A DNA stretch of 64,000 nt from Rhodanobacteraceae bacterium (GTDB lineage: Bacteria > Pseudomonadota > Gammaproteobacteria > Xanthomonadales > Rhodanobacteraceae). Below are positions 8,746 through 19,464 of the stretch, one piece after another (position 1 is the first letter of the stretch; each line of letters opens with the position of its first letter). The stretch lies in assembly GCA_004299555.1 (NCBI GenBank), contig SCQU01000026.1:62001-126000 (forward strand). Reading direction: 5' to 3'. The translations under genes and the position numbers were made by a program. The notes beneath the pieces are model-generated. The model was given only the letters and a program-made list of their open reading frames with translations. It did no database searches and was not told where the DNA came from.

Positions 8746-9420
8746 TCAGGCGCCGCCCCAGCGCGCTTCCAGGAAATCGCCGAGGGCTTCGACTTCCTCG
8801 GGGCAAACCTGGTGCGCCATCGGGTAACCGTGCCAGTCGACGCGGTAGCCCCACGCCCGCAGCTGATCGCGTGATCGCTCACCAAGGTACAGCGGCACGA
8901 CGGGATCGAACGTACCGTGGCCCATGAAAACCGGCGTCGCGGCATTGGCCGCGCTGCGCTCGCCGGCGGTGACGCCGGCCAGCGGCAGGTAGGTCGACAA
9001 CGCGACGATCGCGGCCAGTTTCTCGGCCAGCCGCAAGCCCGTTGCCAACGCAATCGCGCCGCCCTGCGAAAATCCGGTCAGCACGATGTTGCGCGCCGGA
9101 ACGCCGCGCGCGATTTCGCGCGCGATCAGCGTGCCGACCGCGGCGATCGACGCCCGGATGCCGGTGGCGTCCTGTTGCTGCGACAGGTCAAACCCGGCAA
9201 TGTCATACCACGCACGCATCGGCAACCCGCCGTTCAGGCTGATCGGGCGTACCGGCGCGTGCGGAAACACGAAGCGCAGCGCCGGCCAGCCCGGGCGCAC
9301 CAACTGCGGCACCAGCGGTTCGAAATCATGGCCATCGGCGCCGAGGCCGTGCAGCCAGATGACCGCATGGCGCGGCTCCGGACCGGTGACGCGTTCCTCG
9401 GCGGGCAGGAGTTCAGGCAT
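8746..9420 (-). CDS. Carboxylesterase/phospholipase-like alpha/beta hydrolase (Abhydrolase_2 family)
   Basis: A 224-residue cytosolic serine esterase of the EstB/YpfH type. It has the oxyanion region IWLHGLGADGHDF, the characteristic FPHAPVRPIS segment with a downstream MRAWYDI, the nucleophile in GFSQGGA, the Asp in GHGTFDPVVP and the His in PMAHQVCPEE. Length and motif spacing match the family. Its natural substrate is usually a short-chain ester or lysophospholipid, which cannot be decided here. It is divergent from the S9 peptidase gene, with 119 bases between the starts for both promoters. Confidence 0.88.
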   Translation of the reverse strand: MPELLPAEERVTGPEPRHAVIWLHGLGADGHDFEPLVPQLVRPGWPALRFVFPHAPVRPISLNGGLPMRAWYDIAGFDLSQQQDATGIRASIAAVGTLIAREIARGVPARNIVLTGFSQGGAIALATGLRLAEKLAAIVALSTYLPLAGVTAGERSAANAATPVFMGHGTFDPVVPLYLGERSRDQLRAWGYRVDWHGYPMAHQVCPEEVEALGDFLEARWGGA

Positions 9421-9539
9421 GACTGCGCTCGAAAGGCCAAGCGCAAGCTTAACCGGCGCGTTGCGTCAAGGACTTGTGGCGGTTGCGCGGTCGCATCGGG
9501 CTTGGGTAGGCTCGGTGTTTTCATCAGGGGTGTCCGTTC

Positions 9540-12014
9540 ATGCATCGCATCGCTGCCGCCGGCCTGGCCGGCCTTCTGGTCTGCGCGGGCGCCCTCGCCG
9601 CCGCACCGCCGGCCGCAACGACCGCCGCCCCGCCGCAGACCCTCACCCTGGCCGCGATCATGGCCAACCCGGACTGGATCGGGCCACCGGTCGAAGATGC
9701 GTATTGGGGCGTCAATGGCCAGAACCTTTATTTCAGGTTGAAGCGCGCGGGTTCGCCCATCCGCGACCTGTACCGTGTGGCCGCCAGCGGTGGCACGCCG
9801 GTCAAGCTTGGGGGCGCGGCACTCGCGGCAGCGCCCGGCCCCGCGGTATTTGACCGGGCGCACGATCACGCGGCGTACCTGCGCCACAACGACGTGTTTG
9901 TGCGCGACGTCGCCACCGGCGTCACGCGCCAGCTCACCCGCGACACTGCGCCAAAGTCCGGCCTGCAGATCGCGGCCGACGGCACCCTTGTCAGCTGGAG
10001 CCAGGGCAACGACTGGTACGTCTGGAACGCTGCGACCGGCGTCGTCGCACCCGCGGCCAGCCTGAAAACCGAGGACAACCCGGCGGACGCCAAACCCGAC
10101 CAGATGCAGCGCCTGCAGCTCAGCCTGTTTTCGACCCTGCGCACGATCAAGGCCGACCAGCAGGCCGTCCGTGCGCACGCCGACCGGCTGGACGCCGAGA
10201 ATCCCGCACGTGCCGCGGCGCCGTTCTATCTGGGCGCCGGCGTCAAGATCGCGCTGACGTCCTTGTCGCCGGATGCCCGCTACCTGCTGGTCGTGACCGA
10301 GCCGAAGGCGTACGCCGCCGGCAAGCAACCCTTTGTCGTGCACTACGTCGACGATTCCGGCTACCCCGCGACCGAGCCGGCGCGCGTCTACGTGGGCCGC
10401 AACAGCCCGGCGCCGCAGGCGCTGGTGCTGCTGGATCTGCAAGCGCACAAGGCGTATCCATTGTCCGCGGATGCCCTGCCCGGCATCCACGATGATCCCC
10501 TGCACGCGCTGCGCGCCGAGCGCATCGCGCAACTGCAGAAAGAAGGCCACGCCGATGAAGCGGCGGCACTCAAGGCCCCGAAGACCCGTCCGCTGTCGGT
10601 CAACTTTGTCGCGGCCGGCGAGGCGGGTTACCCGGCGCTGGTGTGGAGCCCCGACGGCTCGCAGCTCGCGATTGAACTGGTCGCCAACGACCACAAGGAC
10701 CGCTGGATCGAAACCGTCGACTTCGCCGACCACAAACTGGTCACCCAAAACCGCCTGACCGATCCCGCGTGGATCAACTGGAGCTTCAACGCGCTCGGCT
10801 GGCTGCCAGACAACCAGACGCTGTGGTTTGAATCGGAAGCCTCCGGCTGGGCGCAGCTGTATGTGAAGCCGCTCGAGGGCAAGGCGCGCGCGCTGACCGG
10901 CACGCACTCCGAGGTATCGCTGCCCGTGGTATCGCCGGATGGCAAGTGGTTCTACGTGCTCTCCAACCAGGAAGCGCCATACGCGTATGACGTTTACCGC
11001 GTACCGGCCGCCGGTGGCGCGCTGCAACGCGTCACGCACGAGGCAGGCATCGGCTGCTTTGAATGCAGCGCGCCGTTCATGCTTTCGCCCGACGGACACC
11101 AGGTCGCGGTGCTCAATTCAAGCGCTTACGTGCCCCCGCAGCTTGCCGTCGTCAACGCGGACGGCAGCAACCCGCGCAGCCTCACCGACACGCGCACGCC
11201 AGCCTACAAGGCCATGCACTGGGCCTGGCCCAGGTTCGTCAAGATCCCGTCGAGCCACGGCAACTTCGGCATCTGGGCCAAGTACTACCAGCCCGCCGAT
11301 TACGCCACGACCCACGCGCATCCGGCGGTGCTCTTCGTGCACGGCGCGGGCTACCTGCAGGATGTCACCAGGGGCTGGACGTATTATTTCCGCGAACAGA
11401 TGTTCAACAACCTGCTGCTGCAGGAAGGCTACGCGGTGCTGGACATGGATTACCGCGGCTCGGCCGGTTACGGCCGCGACTGGCGCGATGCGGTCTACCG
11501 GCACATGGGCCACCCGGAGATTCAGGATCTTCTGGACGGCAAGGCGTGGCTGGTGCGAAACCACCGGGTCGATCCCGGGCGCGTCGGCATCTACGGCGGT
11601 TCCTACGGCGGCTTCCTGACCGAAATGGCGCTCCTCACCGCGCCGGGCCAATTTGCGGCCGGCGCCGCCCAGCGTCCGCCGGCGGACTGGACGACCTACA
11701 ACGACGGCTACACCTCCGACATCTTGAATACGCCCGAGCTTGATCCCGAGGCGTACAGGGTGTCCTCGCCGATCGAGTACGCGCAGAACCTCGCCGATCC
11801 GCTCCTCATCAACCACGGCCTCATCGACAACAACGTGATGCCGGCCGATTCCATCCGTCTGTACCAGCGTTTGATCGAATTGCACAAGGACAACTTCTGG
11901 CTGTCGCTGTATCCCATGGAACGGCACGATTTCAAGCACGCGTCCAGCTGGTATGACGAGTACCGTCGCATCCATGATCTCTTCACGCGGTTCGTCAAGG
12001 ACAAGCACCGATGA
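9540..12014 (+). CDS. Exported S9 family prolyl peptidase (DPP IV-like)
   Basis: An 824-residue serine peptidase with an N-terminal signal peptide (IAAAGLAGLLVCAGALAAAP). A long beta-propeller region (about 40-560) carries repeated WSPDG-type blades such as VWSPDGSQLAI and VVSPDGKWFYV. The C-terminal alpha/beta hydrolase domain has the nucleophile in YGGSYGGF, the Asp in NHGLIDNNV and the His in ERHDFKHASSW. This order matches dipeptidyl-peptidase/prolyl-oligopeptidase relatives. It most likely trims proline-containing peptides in the periplasm. A second S9 gene follows in the same direction after 153 bases. Confidence 0.9.
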   Translation: MHRIAAAGLAGLLVCAGALAAAPPAATTAAPPQTLTLAAIMANPDWIGPPVEDAYWGVNGQNLYFRLKRAGSPIRDLYRVAASGGTPVKLGGAALAAAPGPAVFDRAHDHAAYLRHNDVFVRDVATGVTRQLTRDTAPKSGLQIAADGTLVSWSQGNDWYVWNAATGVVAPAASLKTEDNPADAKPDQMQRLQLSLFSTLRTIKADQQAVRAHADRLDAENPARAAAPFYLGAGVKIALTSLSPDARYLLVVTEPKAYAAGKQPFVVHYVDDSGYPATEPARVYVGRNSPAPQALVLLDLQAHKAYPLSADALPGIHDDPLHALRAERIAQLQKEGHADEAAALKAPKTRPLSVNFVAAGEAGYPALVWSPDGSQLAIELVANDHKDRWIETVDFADHKLVTQNRLTDPAWINWSFNALGWLPDNQTLWFESEASGWAQLYVKPLEGKARALTGTHSEVSLPVVSPDGKWFYVLSNQEAPYAYDVYRVPAAGGALQRVTHEAGIGCFECSAPFMLSPDGHQVAVLNSSAYVPPQLAVVNADGSNPRSLTDTRTPAYKAMHWAWPRFVKIPSSHGNFGIWAKYYQPADYATTHAHPAVLFVHGAGYLQDVTRGWTYYFREQMFNNLLLQEGYAVLDMDYRGSAGYGRDWRDAVYRHMGHPEIQDLLDGKAWLVRNHRVDPGRVGIYGGSYGGFLTEMALLTAPGQFAAGAAQRPPADWTTYNDGYTSDILNTPELDPEAYRVSSPIEYAQNLADPLLINHGLIDNNVMPADSIRLYQRLIELHKDNFWLSLYPMERHDFKHASSWYDEYRRIHDLFTRFVKDKHR

Positions 12015-12167
12015 CCGGCGCGTCTTGAGGAGGGCCGCCGCGAGGCACCGTGTCGCCGCGTCCCCGCACCCGCCGGCAGCGGCCAGCCACGCCACCAAGG
12101 CCTGCGCCGCTTACGCGCATCCACTCCCCGGGTGTACGTTGCCGGTCACCGTCTGGAACCTCCCGTC

Positions 12168-14216
12168 ATGTCGACTCGCCTGTACCCCCTCGCGCTGCTG
12201 GCCAGCATCGCCTTCCTGCCCGCACTGTCCACCGCCGCGCAGCCTGCGGCCACCGAAAACGCGCGCATCGAACACATCCTTGCGCAACGTGCAAAGGTCA
12301 AGGACATCCCCGCGGTCGCGCTGTCGCCAGACGGCAAGCACCTCGCGTGGATCGTGGCCCATGACGACACCGCGCAATTGCTGCTGGCCGACGGCAACGG
12401 CCAAAACCCGCGCGCGGTAACCCTGCCGGGCGGCTGCCATGACGTCGGCCTTCGCTGGGCGCCCGCGGCGGATCAGCTGGCGGTACTGACCCGCTGCAAG
12501 GTCGACCCGGCGAACACCAAACCCATCCACGGTGCGATCTGGCTGCTCGACGCGGGCACCCAGGCCGCGCCGCGCAAGCTTGCCGCCATGGAAGGCTTTG
12601 CGCAGGGCCTCCAGTGGAGTCACGACGGCCAGTCGCTCGCGTTCCTGTATGTACCAGGCGCGACACGCCTGCCCTACGCCACCGCGTCCAGCAATCCGCG
12701 GGTGGGCGTGATCGGCGGGACCGATCTGCAAATCCAGCATATCGCGCGCATCGCCCTTGCCGGCGGCCCCGTGCAGATCCTGACCCCCGCCGACCTCTAT
12801 GTTTACGAATTTCGCCTGTCTCCCGCCGGCAACCGCATCGCCTACACCGCCGCGCCACCGCCGGGTGACGACAACTGGTGGTCGGCCAAGCTCTACACAC
12901 AAGCCGCCAGCAGCGGCGCCGCGCCGAAGGTCGTGGTCAACCCCGCGACCACAACCAGCCCGTTGCACGGCCTGCAGATCGCGCTGCCGCGCTGGTCGCC
13001 GGACGGCTCGGCCATTTTCTTCATCGGCGGCCTGATGAGCGACCGCGGCGCGACGGGCGGCGATCTTTACCGCGTTGCCGCCGGCGGCGGCCCAGCGACC
13101 GACCTGACCCCGGCCATCACCGTCACGCCGTCGTGGTACACCTTCCTCGCGCCGCACACGCTGCTGGTCAACCAGATCGCAAGCGGTAGCGTCGAGGTGG
13201 CCGAATACACGCTGACGAACAACCGCGCGCGACAGACGCGTCTTTGGTACACCGCGCCGGGCGTGCTCGGGGACGGCCGGGCAGCCTTTGCGGTCGCGCT
13301 GACGCACACGGTGCCGCGGCGCATCGCCTACGCCGCCAATGCCTTCGACCAGCCACCCGAAGTCCACGCGGGCGTGCTGTCCACCGCGCCGCCGCCCGCG
13401 GTCACCTCGATCAACGCCGGCCTCGAACACGCGTGGGGCAAGGCCGAGTCGGTGACCTGGGAGCACCACGGCACCAGGGTGCAGGGCTGGCTCATGTATC
13501 CCGCGCACTACAACCCGCGGCAGACCTATCCACTCATCGTGTATGTCCACGGCGGCCCCACGTGGGCCAACCTGCCGCGCTGGGACAACAGCGCGAGCGC
13601 ACTGTCCGAGTTCGACTATTTCGTGTTGCTGCCCAACCCGCGCGGCAGCCTTGGCGAAGGCGAAGCCTTCGCGCAGGGCATCCGTGGTCAGATGGGGTAC
13701 GGAGATCTTGCCGACATCCTTGCGGGCGTGGACAAGGTCGAGCGCATGGTGCCGGTCGACCCTGCCCGCCTCGGCCTCACGGGCTGGAGCTACGGTGGCT
13801 TCATGAGCATGTTTGCACCCACGCAGACCGGCCGCTTCAAGGCCGTGGTCGCCGGTGCCGGCATCTCCAACTGGCAGAGCTATTACGGTGAAAACCAGAT
13901 CGACGGCTGGATGCTGCCGTTCTTCGGCGCTTCGGTGTACGTGGATCCTGCGCCCTACGCCAAAAGCTCCGCCATCAACTTCATCACGCACGACCACACG
14001 CCTGCGCTGATCGTCGTCGGTGAGCGCGACGAGGAATGTCCGGCGCCGCAATCGTTCGAGTACTGGCACGCGCTGAAAACCCTCGGTGTACCCACCACGC
14101 TGGTGGTGTACGCCAATCAGGGCCATGCGATCGCCAATCGCGCGGATCAGGCCGACATCCTGCGCCGCACGCTCGACTGGTTCGGCAGGTATCTCGCCGC
14201 GGCACCCCGTCCCTGA
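12168..14216 (+). CDS. Exported S9 family peptidase (acylaminoacyl-peptidase-like)
   Basis: A 682-residue serine peptidase. The ATG at 12168 has GGAA upstream and yields a signal peptide ending PALSTAAQP. The propeller region includes ALSPDGKHLAWIV and PRWSPDGSAIFF. The catalytic domain has VYVHGGPTW (oxyanion hole), the nucleophile in GWSYGGFMS, the Asp in GERDEECP and the His in NQGHAIANR. It is shorter than the S9 gene before it and belongs to a different subfamily, so the pair is not a recent tandem duplication. Likely a periplasmic peptide-processing enzyme. Confidence 0.9.
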   Translation: MSTRLYPLALLASIAFLPALSTAAQPAATENARIEHILAQRAKVKDIPAVALSPDGKHLAWIVAHDDTAQLLLADGNGQNPRAVTLPGGCHDVGLRWAPAADQLAVLTRCKVDPANTKPIHGAIWLLDAGTQAAPRKLAAMEGFAQGLQWSHDGQSLAFLYVPGATRLPYATASSNPRVGVIGGTDLQIQHIARIALAGGPVQILTPADLYVYEFRLSPAGNRIAYTAAPPPGDDNWWSAKLYTQAASSGAAPKVVVNPATTTSPLHGLQIALPRWSPDGSAIFFIGGLMSDRGATGGDLYRVAAGGGPATDLTPAITVTPSWYTFLAPHTLLVNQIASGSVEVAEYTLTNNRARQTRLWYTAPGVLGDGRAAFAVALTHTVPRRIAYAANAFDQPPEVHAGVLSTAPPPAVTSINAGLEHAWGKAESVTWEHHGTRVQGWLMYPAHYNPRQTYPLIVYVHGGPTWANLPRWDNSASALSEFDYFVLLPNPRGSLGEGEAFAQGIRGQMGYGDLADILAGVDKVERMVPVDPARLGLTGWSYGGFMSMFAPTQTGRFKAVVAGAGISNWQSYYGENQIDGWMLPFFGASVYVDPAPYAKSSAINFITHDHTPALIVVGERDEECPAPQSFEYWHALKTLGVPTTLVVYANQGHAIANRADQADILRRTLDWFGRYLAAAPRP

Positions 14217-14378
14217 GCAAGCCGTCCCGCCGGGGTCATGTGGGGTAGAGCGCCGCGGCCCGCGCACCTGCGCCCCGGCGCGGTTTCGCGTACCCTAGGC
14301 GGCTGCATGGCTGCGGGATCGGCCGCTGGCCGGAACGCCGTGCCATCGCGTTCAATCATCCAGGCAAAGGATCGAACC

Positions 14379-17042
14379 ATGAACTGCAAATGGGCGGGGC
14401 TCGCCGGCATGCTCGTGTTGGCCTTGACCGGCGGCAGCGCGCTTGCCGCGGCGCCGGCCGCCGGCGTCACCCGCGCGACGCTGGACAATGGCCTGCGCGT
14501 GGTGATCGTGCGTGACACGCTGGCGCCGGTGGTCACCACCGAAATGAATTACCTCGTGGGCTCCGATGAAGTTCCGCCGGGGTTTCCGGGCACCGCGCAC
14601 GCGGTCGAGCACATGATGTTCCGCGGCAGTCCCGGCTTGTCCAAAGACCAGTTGCTCGCGATCGCGGCAAACATGGGCGGCAGCTTCAACGCCGATACCA
14701 CCGAAGGCGTCACCCAGTATTACTTCACCGTCCCTGCCAACGACCTCGCCGTCGCGCTGCACGTGGCCTCGATCCGGATGCGCGGGGTCGACATGACGCC
14801 GGCCGACTGGGACAAGGAGCGCGGCGCGATCGAGCAGGAGGTTGCGCGCGACAATTCCAACCCGCTGTACAAGTTCTACACCCAGCTGCGCGCGCACATG
14901 TTTGCCGGCACGCCCTACGCCTGGACCGGGCTTGGCACGCGGCCCTCGTTCAACGCCACCACCGCCGCTGACCTCAAACAGTTCCACGCCGCGTGGTACG
15001 CACCCAACAACGCGATCCTCGTGATCGCGGGCGACGTGGATCCGGCGGCGACGCTGGCGCAGGTCAAAACCCTGTTTGCCGACATCCCCCGCAGGACGCT
15101 GCCCTCGCGCCCGCGCTACCACTTCACGCCGATGCAGGCCAAGACCATCCGCCTGCCAACCGACCTGCCGGTCGGCGCCGTGGCGGTGGCGTGGCGCCTG
15201 CCGGGCCTCAGGGACAAGGACTACGCCAGCGCGCTGGTGCTGGCCGACGCGATGGGCTCCAAGCGCGGCCAGCTGTTCGCGCTGGGGCTGACCGGGCAGG
15301 CGCTGTTTGGCCAGTTCCAGGGCATGTTCATGCCGCACGCCGGCGTCGCGTATGCGGCCGCGGGCTTTCCGCGCGGCGGGGATTCGGCCAGGGTACTGAA
15401 GAGCCTCAACACGATCCTCGCCAACGCCGCCACCCACGGCCTTTCGGCCGACCTCGTCGCGGCGGCCAAGGACAAGGCCATCGCCGACCTCGAGTACCGG
15501 AAAAATTCGGTTTCGGGTCTTGCCAACGCGTGGTCGGAAGCCGTGGCATTTCGGGGTGGCCAATCCCCCGCTGACATGCGCGCGGCCATCGCCGCCGTAA
15601 CCCCCGCTGAGGTCAACGCGCTCGCCAAACGCACGTTTGATCCGGCGCACGCCATCACCGCGATCCTTACCCCGCAGTCATCGGGCAAGCCGGCCGCCAG
15701 CAAGGGCTTTGGCGGTGCCGAAAGTTTCGGCGGCAAGTCGGCAGGCGCGGTCACGTTGCCGGCCTGGGCGCAAGCCGCGTTCGCGAAGCTCGAACTACCG
15801 AACCTCACGACCGACCCGACCGCGTTCACGCTGGCCAACGGACTGCGCGTCATCGTGCAACCGGAAACCGTCAGCAAGACGGTCGAGGTGTACGGGCAGA
15901 TCCAGACCAACCAGGACCTGCAGGCGCCCAAGGGTCAGGAAGGGGTCGCCGACGTGCTGGACTCGCTGTTCGACTTTGGCACCGAACACCTGGACCGCCT
16001 GCAGTTCCAGGCCGCGCTGGATGCGATCAGCGCGCATGAAGACGCCGGCGCAAGCTTCTCGCTGCTGGTACCGGCGGCCAACTTTGCCAAGGGCATGCAG
16101 CTCCTCGCGGCCAATGAATTGCAACCGGCCATGCCCGAGCAGGCCTTCAAGGTCATGCAACGCAACCAGGAAGGCGCCGTGCGGGGCCTCGTCCGCTCAC
16201 CCGGATTCCTCTACGCGCAGCACCTGAACCGGGCGCTGTACCCGGCCACCGATCCGATCCAACGCTTTGCCACGCCGCAGTCGGTGATGCACCTGACGCT
16301 CGGTGATGTCAAACAGTACTACGCACAAACCTTCAGGCCCGACATGACCACCATCGTCATCATCGGCGACGTGACTCCCGCAGCCGCACGCACGGCGGTG
16401 ACGGCCGCGTTCAGCCACTGGCAGGCGAGCGGACCCAAGCCGAATACGCACTACCCATCGACCCTCGGCAATACCGCCTCCGAGTTCCACACGCCCGACA
16501 CCTCGGCGGTGCAGGATTCGGTGATGCTTGCCGAAACCCTCCCGATGAACGAGAACGACCCGAACCGCTACGCGCTGGCACTCGGCAACCAGATCCTCGG
16601 TGGCGGTTTCGACGCGCACCTGATGCAGGACCTGCGGGTGAAACACGGCCTGGTCTACGGCGTCTACAGCAGCATCAGCCTGCAAAAGCACCGGGGCCTC
16701 TTCAGCGTCAGCTACGGCTCGGACCCGGACAAGGTTGCGGCCGCGCGTGCGCTGGTGATCCAGGACGTCAAGCACATGCAGACCACCCCGGTGACCGCGG
16801 CGGAACTCCACGCGGCCAAGGGCAAGATGCTGCGCAAGCTTGCGCTTGGCCAGGCAAGTTTCGGCTCGATTGCGGGCAACTTCCTCAACCTGTCGCTGGC
16901 GGGCAAACCACTGGACGCCGACGCGATCGCGGCCAAAAAGTACCTGGCCATGACGCCGGCCGAAATCCAGGACGCCTTCATCCGGTACGTCCGGCCGGAA
17001 GACTTCGTGACGGCGGTTAAGGGGCCGCAGCCGAAAAAATAA
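14379..17042 (+). CDS. Exported two-domain M16 zinc peptidase (insulinase/pitrilysin family)
   Basis: An 887-residue metallopeptidase. The ATG at 14379 gives a signal peptide ending GGSALAAAP; an open extension upstream has no support. The N-terminal half has the inverted zinc motif HAVEHMMF and the distal Glu in RGAIEQEV, so it is the catalytic half. The second half (from about residue 480) repeats the M16 fold (FTLANGLRVIVQPE) but lacks HxxEH, as is normal for the inactive partner domain. It probably degrades peptides in the periplasm. It follows the two S9 peptidases on the same strand with a 162-base gap, so it may have its own promoter. Confidence 0.9.
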   Translation: MNCKWAGLAGMLVLALTGGSALAAAPAAGVTRATLDNGLRVVIVRDTLAPVVTTEMNYLVGSDEVPPGFPGTAHAVEHMMFRGSPGLSKDQLLAIAANMGGSFNADTTEGVTQYYFTVPANDLAVALHVASIRMRGVDMTPADWDKERGAIEQEVARDNSNPLYKFYTQLRAHMFAGTPYAWTGLGTRPSFNATTAADLKQFHAAWYAPNNAILVIAGDVDPAATLAQVKTLFADIPRRTLPSRPRYHFTPMQAKTIRLPTDLPVGAVAVAWRLPGLRDKDYASALVLADAMGSKRGQLFALGLTGQALFGQFQGMFMPHAGVAYAAAGFPRGGDSARVLKSLNTILANAATHGLSADLVAAAKDKAIADLEYRKNSVSGLANAWSEAVAFRGGQSPADMRAAIAAVTPAEVNALAKRTFDPAHAITAILTPQSSGKPAASKGFGGAESFGGKSAGAVTLPAWAQAAFAKLELPNLTTDPTAFTLANGLRVIVQPETVSKTVEVYGQIQTNQDLQAPKGQEGVADVLDSLFDFGTEHLDRLQFQAALDAISAHEDAGASFSLLVPAANFAKGMQLLAANELQPAMPEQAFKVMQRNQEGAVRGLVRSPGFLYAQHLNRALYPATDPIQRFATPQSVMHLTLGDVKQYYAQTFRPDMTTIVIIGDVTPAAARTAVTAAFSHWQASGPKPNTHYPSTLGNTASEFHTPDTSAVQDSVMLAETLPMNENDPNRYALALGNQILGGGFDAHLMQDLRVKHGLVYGVYSSISLQKHRGLFSVSYGSDPDKVAAARALVIQDVKHMQTTPVTAAELHAAKGKMLRKLALGQASFGSIAGNFLNLSLAGKPLDADAIAAKKYLAMTPAEIQDAFIRYVRPEDFVTAVKGPQPKK

Positions 17043-17182
17043 AACCCCGGCTGCAGCCTAAGCCGCAAGGGCCGCGCCCGCGCACCCTGCGGCGGCCGGA
17101 CGGCACGCACGACCCGGCCCGCACGGGATGCCCCGTGCCCGGACCTGCGCTATGCTCGCCGCACGCGCTGCCGAGGTGACTC

Positions 17183-17440
17183 ATGATCTGGGGTTTGGCA
17201 CTGGTCTCGCTGCTGGCGTTCTTGCTGGCCTTCGCCAGCCACTCGCCCGGCTGGATGGGACTTGGGATCCTCATCGGGTTTGTGTGCGGTATCGGCGCCG
17301 CACTGGTTTTCATTGACCGCCACCTGCGCGCAAGCTCACGTCCCGAACACATGAGCGCGGGTGAGATCGCTGCCGTGCGCGGTGCGATGCGCCGCACCGG
17401 TGAGACACCCAAGCAATTGCCGCCCTCGGAACCGCACTGA
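17183..17440 (+). CDS. Small inner-membrane protein of unknown function
   Basis: An 85-residue protein I do not recognise. A GAGGTGA ribosome site lies just before the ATG and supports it as a real gene. Residues about 3-21 and 24-45 are two hydrophobic segments separated by SHSPGW; a hydrophilic tail follows ([20 protein letters not shown]). Upstream are a hairpin (GCACGGG/CCCGTGC, 17121-17138) and a possible -10 box TATGCT at 17151-17156. It lies between the M16 peptidase and acs on the same strand. No function can be proposed. Confidence 0.68.
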   Translation: MIWGLALVSLLAFLLAFASHSPGWMGLGILIGFVCGIGAALVFIDRHLRASSRPEHMSAGEIAAVRGAMRRTGETPKQLPPSEPH

Positions 17441-17508
17441 TTTCCTGCGCTACTCGCGCGCAGCCGATTTGCTACGCTAGCGGCTGCACCCGCCCAGGAG
17501 ACTTTGCG

Positions 17509-19464
17509 ATGACGACCGCGCATCCCGTTCCACCTGCGTTTGCCGCGGCCGCGCAGATCCAGCCGGACGACTACCAGCGCCTGTACGCCGAGTCCATCGC
17601 GCACCCGGACCGGTTCTGGGGCGAGGCCGCCAAACGGCTTGCCTGGATCAAGCCGCCGACCGAGGTCCGGGATGTATCGTTTGACCCCGCGGACCTGCAC
17701 ATCCGCTGGTACGCGGATGGGATCCTCAACCCGACCGTCAGTTGCCTCGACCGCCATCTCGCGACGCGCGGTGACAAGACCGCGCTCCTGTTCGAGGGCG
17801 ACGATCCCGCTGATTCACGCGCCATCAGCTACCGCCAGTTGCACGCGCAGGTATGCAGGTTTGCCAACGCACTGAAGCACCTCGGGGTACAAAAGGGTGA
17901 CCGGGTCGCCATCTATATGCCAATGGTGCCGGAAACGGCGGTGGCGATGCTGGCCTGTGCGCGCCTCGGCGCGATCCACTCGGTGGTGTTCGGCGGGTTT
18001 TCGCCCGACGCACTGGCGGGCCGGATCGCCGACTCGCGGTGCAAGCTCGTGATCACCGCCGATGAAGGCGTACGCGCCGGCCGGAAGATTCCGCTCAAGG
18101 CCAACACCGACGAGGCGCTGGCCCGCCCCGGCACCACCAGCGTGGAAACGGTCATCGTGCTGCGGCGTACCGGCGGCCAGGTTCCGATGCAGTCGCCGCG
18201 CGACCGCTGGTGGCACGTACTGATGGACGGGCAATCCCCGGAATGTCCGCCCGAGCCGATGCACGCCGAAGACCCGTTGTTCATCCTCTATACCTCGGGT
18301 TCGACCGGCAAGCCCAAGGGCGTGCTGCATACGATCGGGGGCTACCTGGTGTGGGTGTCCTACACCCACGAGGCCATCTTCGACCTGCGCGAGGACGATG
18401 TGTACTGGTGTACCGCCGATGTCGGCTGGGTCACCGGGCACAGCTACATCGTCTATGGCCCGCTTGCCAACGGCGCGACCTCGCTGCTGTTTGAAGGCGT
18501 ACCAACCTGGCCCGATGCGGCGCGCATGTGGCAGGTGTGCGACAAGCACCAGGTCACGATCCTCTACACCGCGCCGACCGCGATCCGGGCGCTGATGCGC
18601 CACGGCAGCGAGCCCGTCGCGCGCACTTCGCGGACATCGCTGCGTTTGCTGGGGTCGGTCGGCGAGCCGATCAACCCTGAAGCGTGGGAATGGTATTTCA
18701 ACGTCGTCGGCGAGGGGCGCTGCCCGATCGTGGACACCTGGTGGCAGACCGAAACCGGCGGCAGCATGATCTGTCCGCTCCCCGGCGCGACCGTGCTGAA
18801 ACCGGGCGCCGCAATGAAGCCGTTCTTCGGTGTCCGGCCGCGCATCATGGATCCCAGCGGGGAGCCCATCGAAGGCGCCGGATCCGGCAGCCTCGTCATC
18901 GCCGACGCCTGGCCCGGCATGATGCGCACCGTGTACGGCGACCACCAGCGTTTCATCGATACCTACTTCACGCAGTTTCCCGGCAACTACTGCTCGGGCG
19001 ATGGCGCCGAGCGCGACGCCGATGGCGACTGGAAGATCACCGGCCGCATCGACGATGTCATCAACGTGGCGGGGCACCGGATTGGCACCGCGGAGGTCGA
19101 GAGCGCCTTCATGGCCGACGCGCGCGTGGCGGAGGCCGCGGTGGTCGGCTGCCCGGACGCCATCAAGGGCACGGTGATGTACGCGTTCGTGACGCCCAAG
19201 GCCGGCGTCACGCCGAGCCCAGCGCTCGAGCGGGAATTGATCGCAAGCGTGCGCCACCAGATCGGCGCCTTCGCGGCGCCCGAGTACATCCAGTGGGCCA
19301 CGGCGTTGCCAAAAACCCGGTCGGCCAAGACGATGCGCCGGATCCTGCGAAAGATCGCGGAAGCCGGCAAGAACGAGGTGGACCTTGAAACGCTGGGCGA
19401 CACCTCGACCCTGGCCGATCCGTCGGTGGTCAAGCGGCTGTATGTCGAGCGTATCCCCCACTGA
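17509..19464 (+). CDS. acs: Acetyl-CoA synthetase
   Basis: Activates acetate to acetyl-CoA through an acetyl-AMP intermediate. The 651-residue length equals the usual Acs size. Motifs include the P-loop-like [14 protein letters not shown], the substrate region [13 protein letters not shown], and the C-terminal [14 protein letters not shown], whose Lys is the catalytic and regulatory acetylation site in Salmonella Acs. An AGGAGA site precedes the ATG. The end overlaps the start of the phosphopantetheinyl transferase gene by 23 bases, an unusual coupling of acetate activation with carrier-protein activation. Propionate use is possible in this family. Confidence 0.95.
   Translation: MTTAHPVPPAFAAAAQIQPDDYQRLYAESIAHPDRFWGEAAKRLAWIKPPTEVRDVSFDPADLHIRWYADGILNPTVSCLDRHLATRGDKTALLFEGDDPADSRAISYRQLHAQVCRFANALKHLGVQKGDRVAIYMPMVPETAVAMLACARLGAIHSVVFGGFSPDALAGRIADSRCKLVITADEGVRAGRKIPLKANTDEALARPGTTSVETVIVLRRTGGQVPMQSPRDRWWHVLMDGQSPECPPEPMHAEDPLFILYTSGSTGKPKGVLHTIGGYLVWVSYTHEAIFDLREDDVYWCTADVGWVTGHSYIVYGPLANGATSLLFEGVPTWPDAARMWQVCDKHQVTILYTAPTAIRALMRHGSEPVARTSRTSLRLLGSVGEPINPEAWEWYFNVVGEGRCPIVDTWWQTETGGSMICPLPGATVLKPGAAMKPFFGVRPRIMDPSGEPIEGAGSGSLVIADAWPGMMRTVYGDHQRFIDTYFTQFPGNYCSGDGAERDADGDWKITGRIDDVINVAGHRIGTAEVESAFMADARVAEAAVVGCPDAIKGTVMYAFVTPKAGVTPSPALERELIASVRHQIGAFAAPEYIQWATALPKTRSAKTMRRILRKIAEAGKNEVDLETLGDTSTLADPSVVKRLYVERIPH

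Noticed and set aside
12111-14267. 718-codon open frame antisense to the second S9 peptidase
   Set aside because: Shadow frame of a clear gene; composition is not protein-like and no ribosome site is seen.
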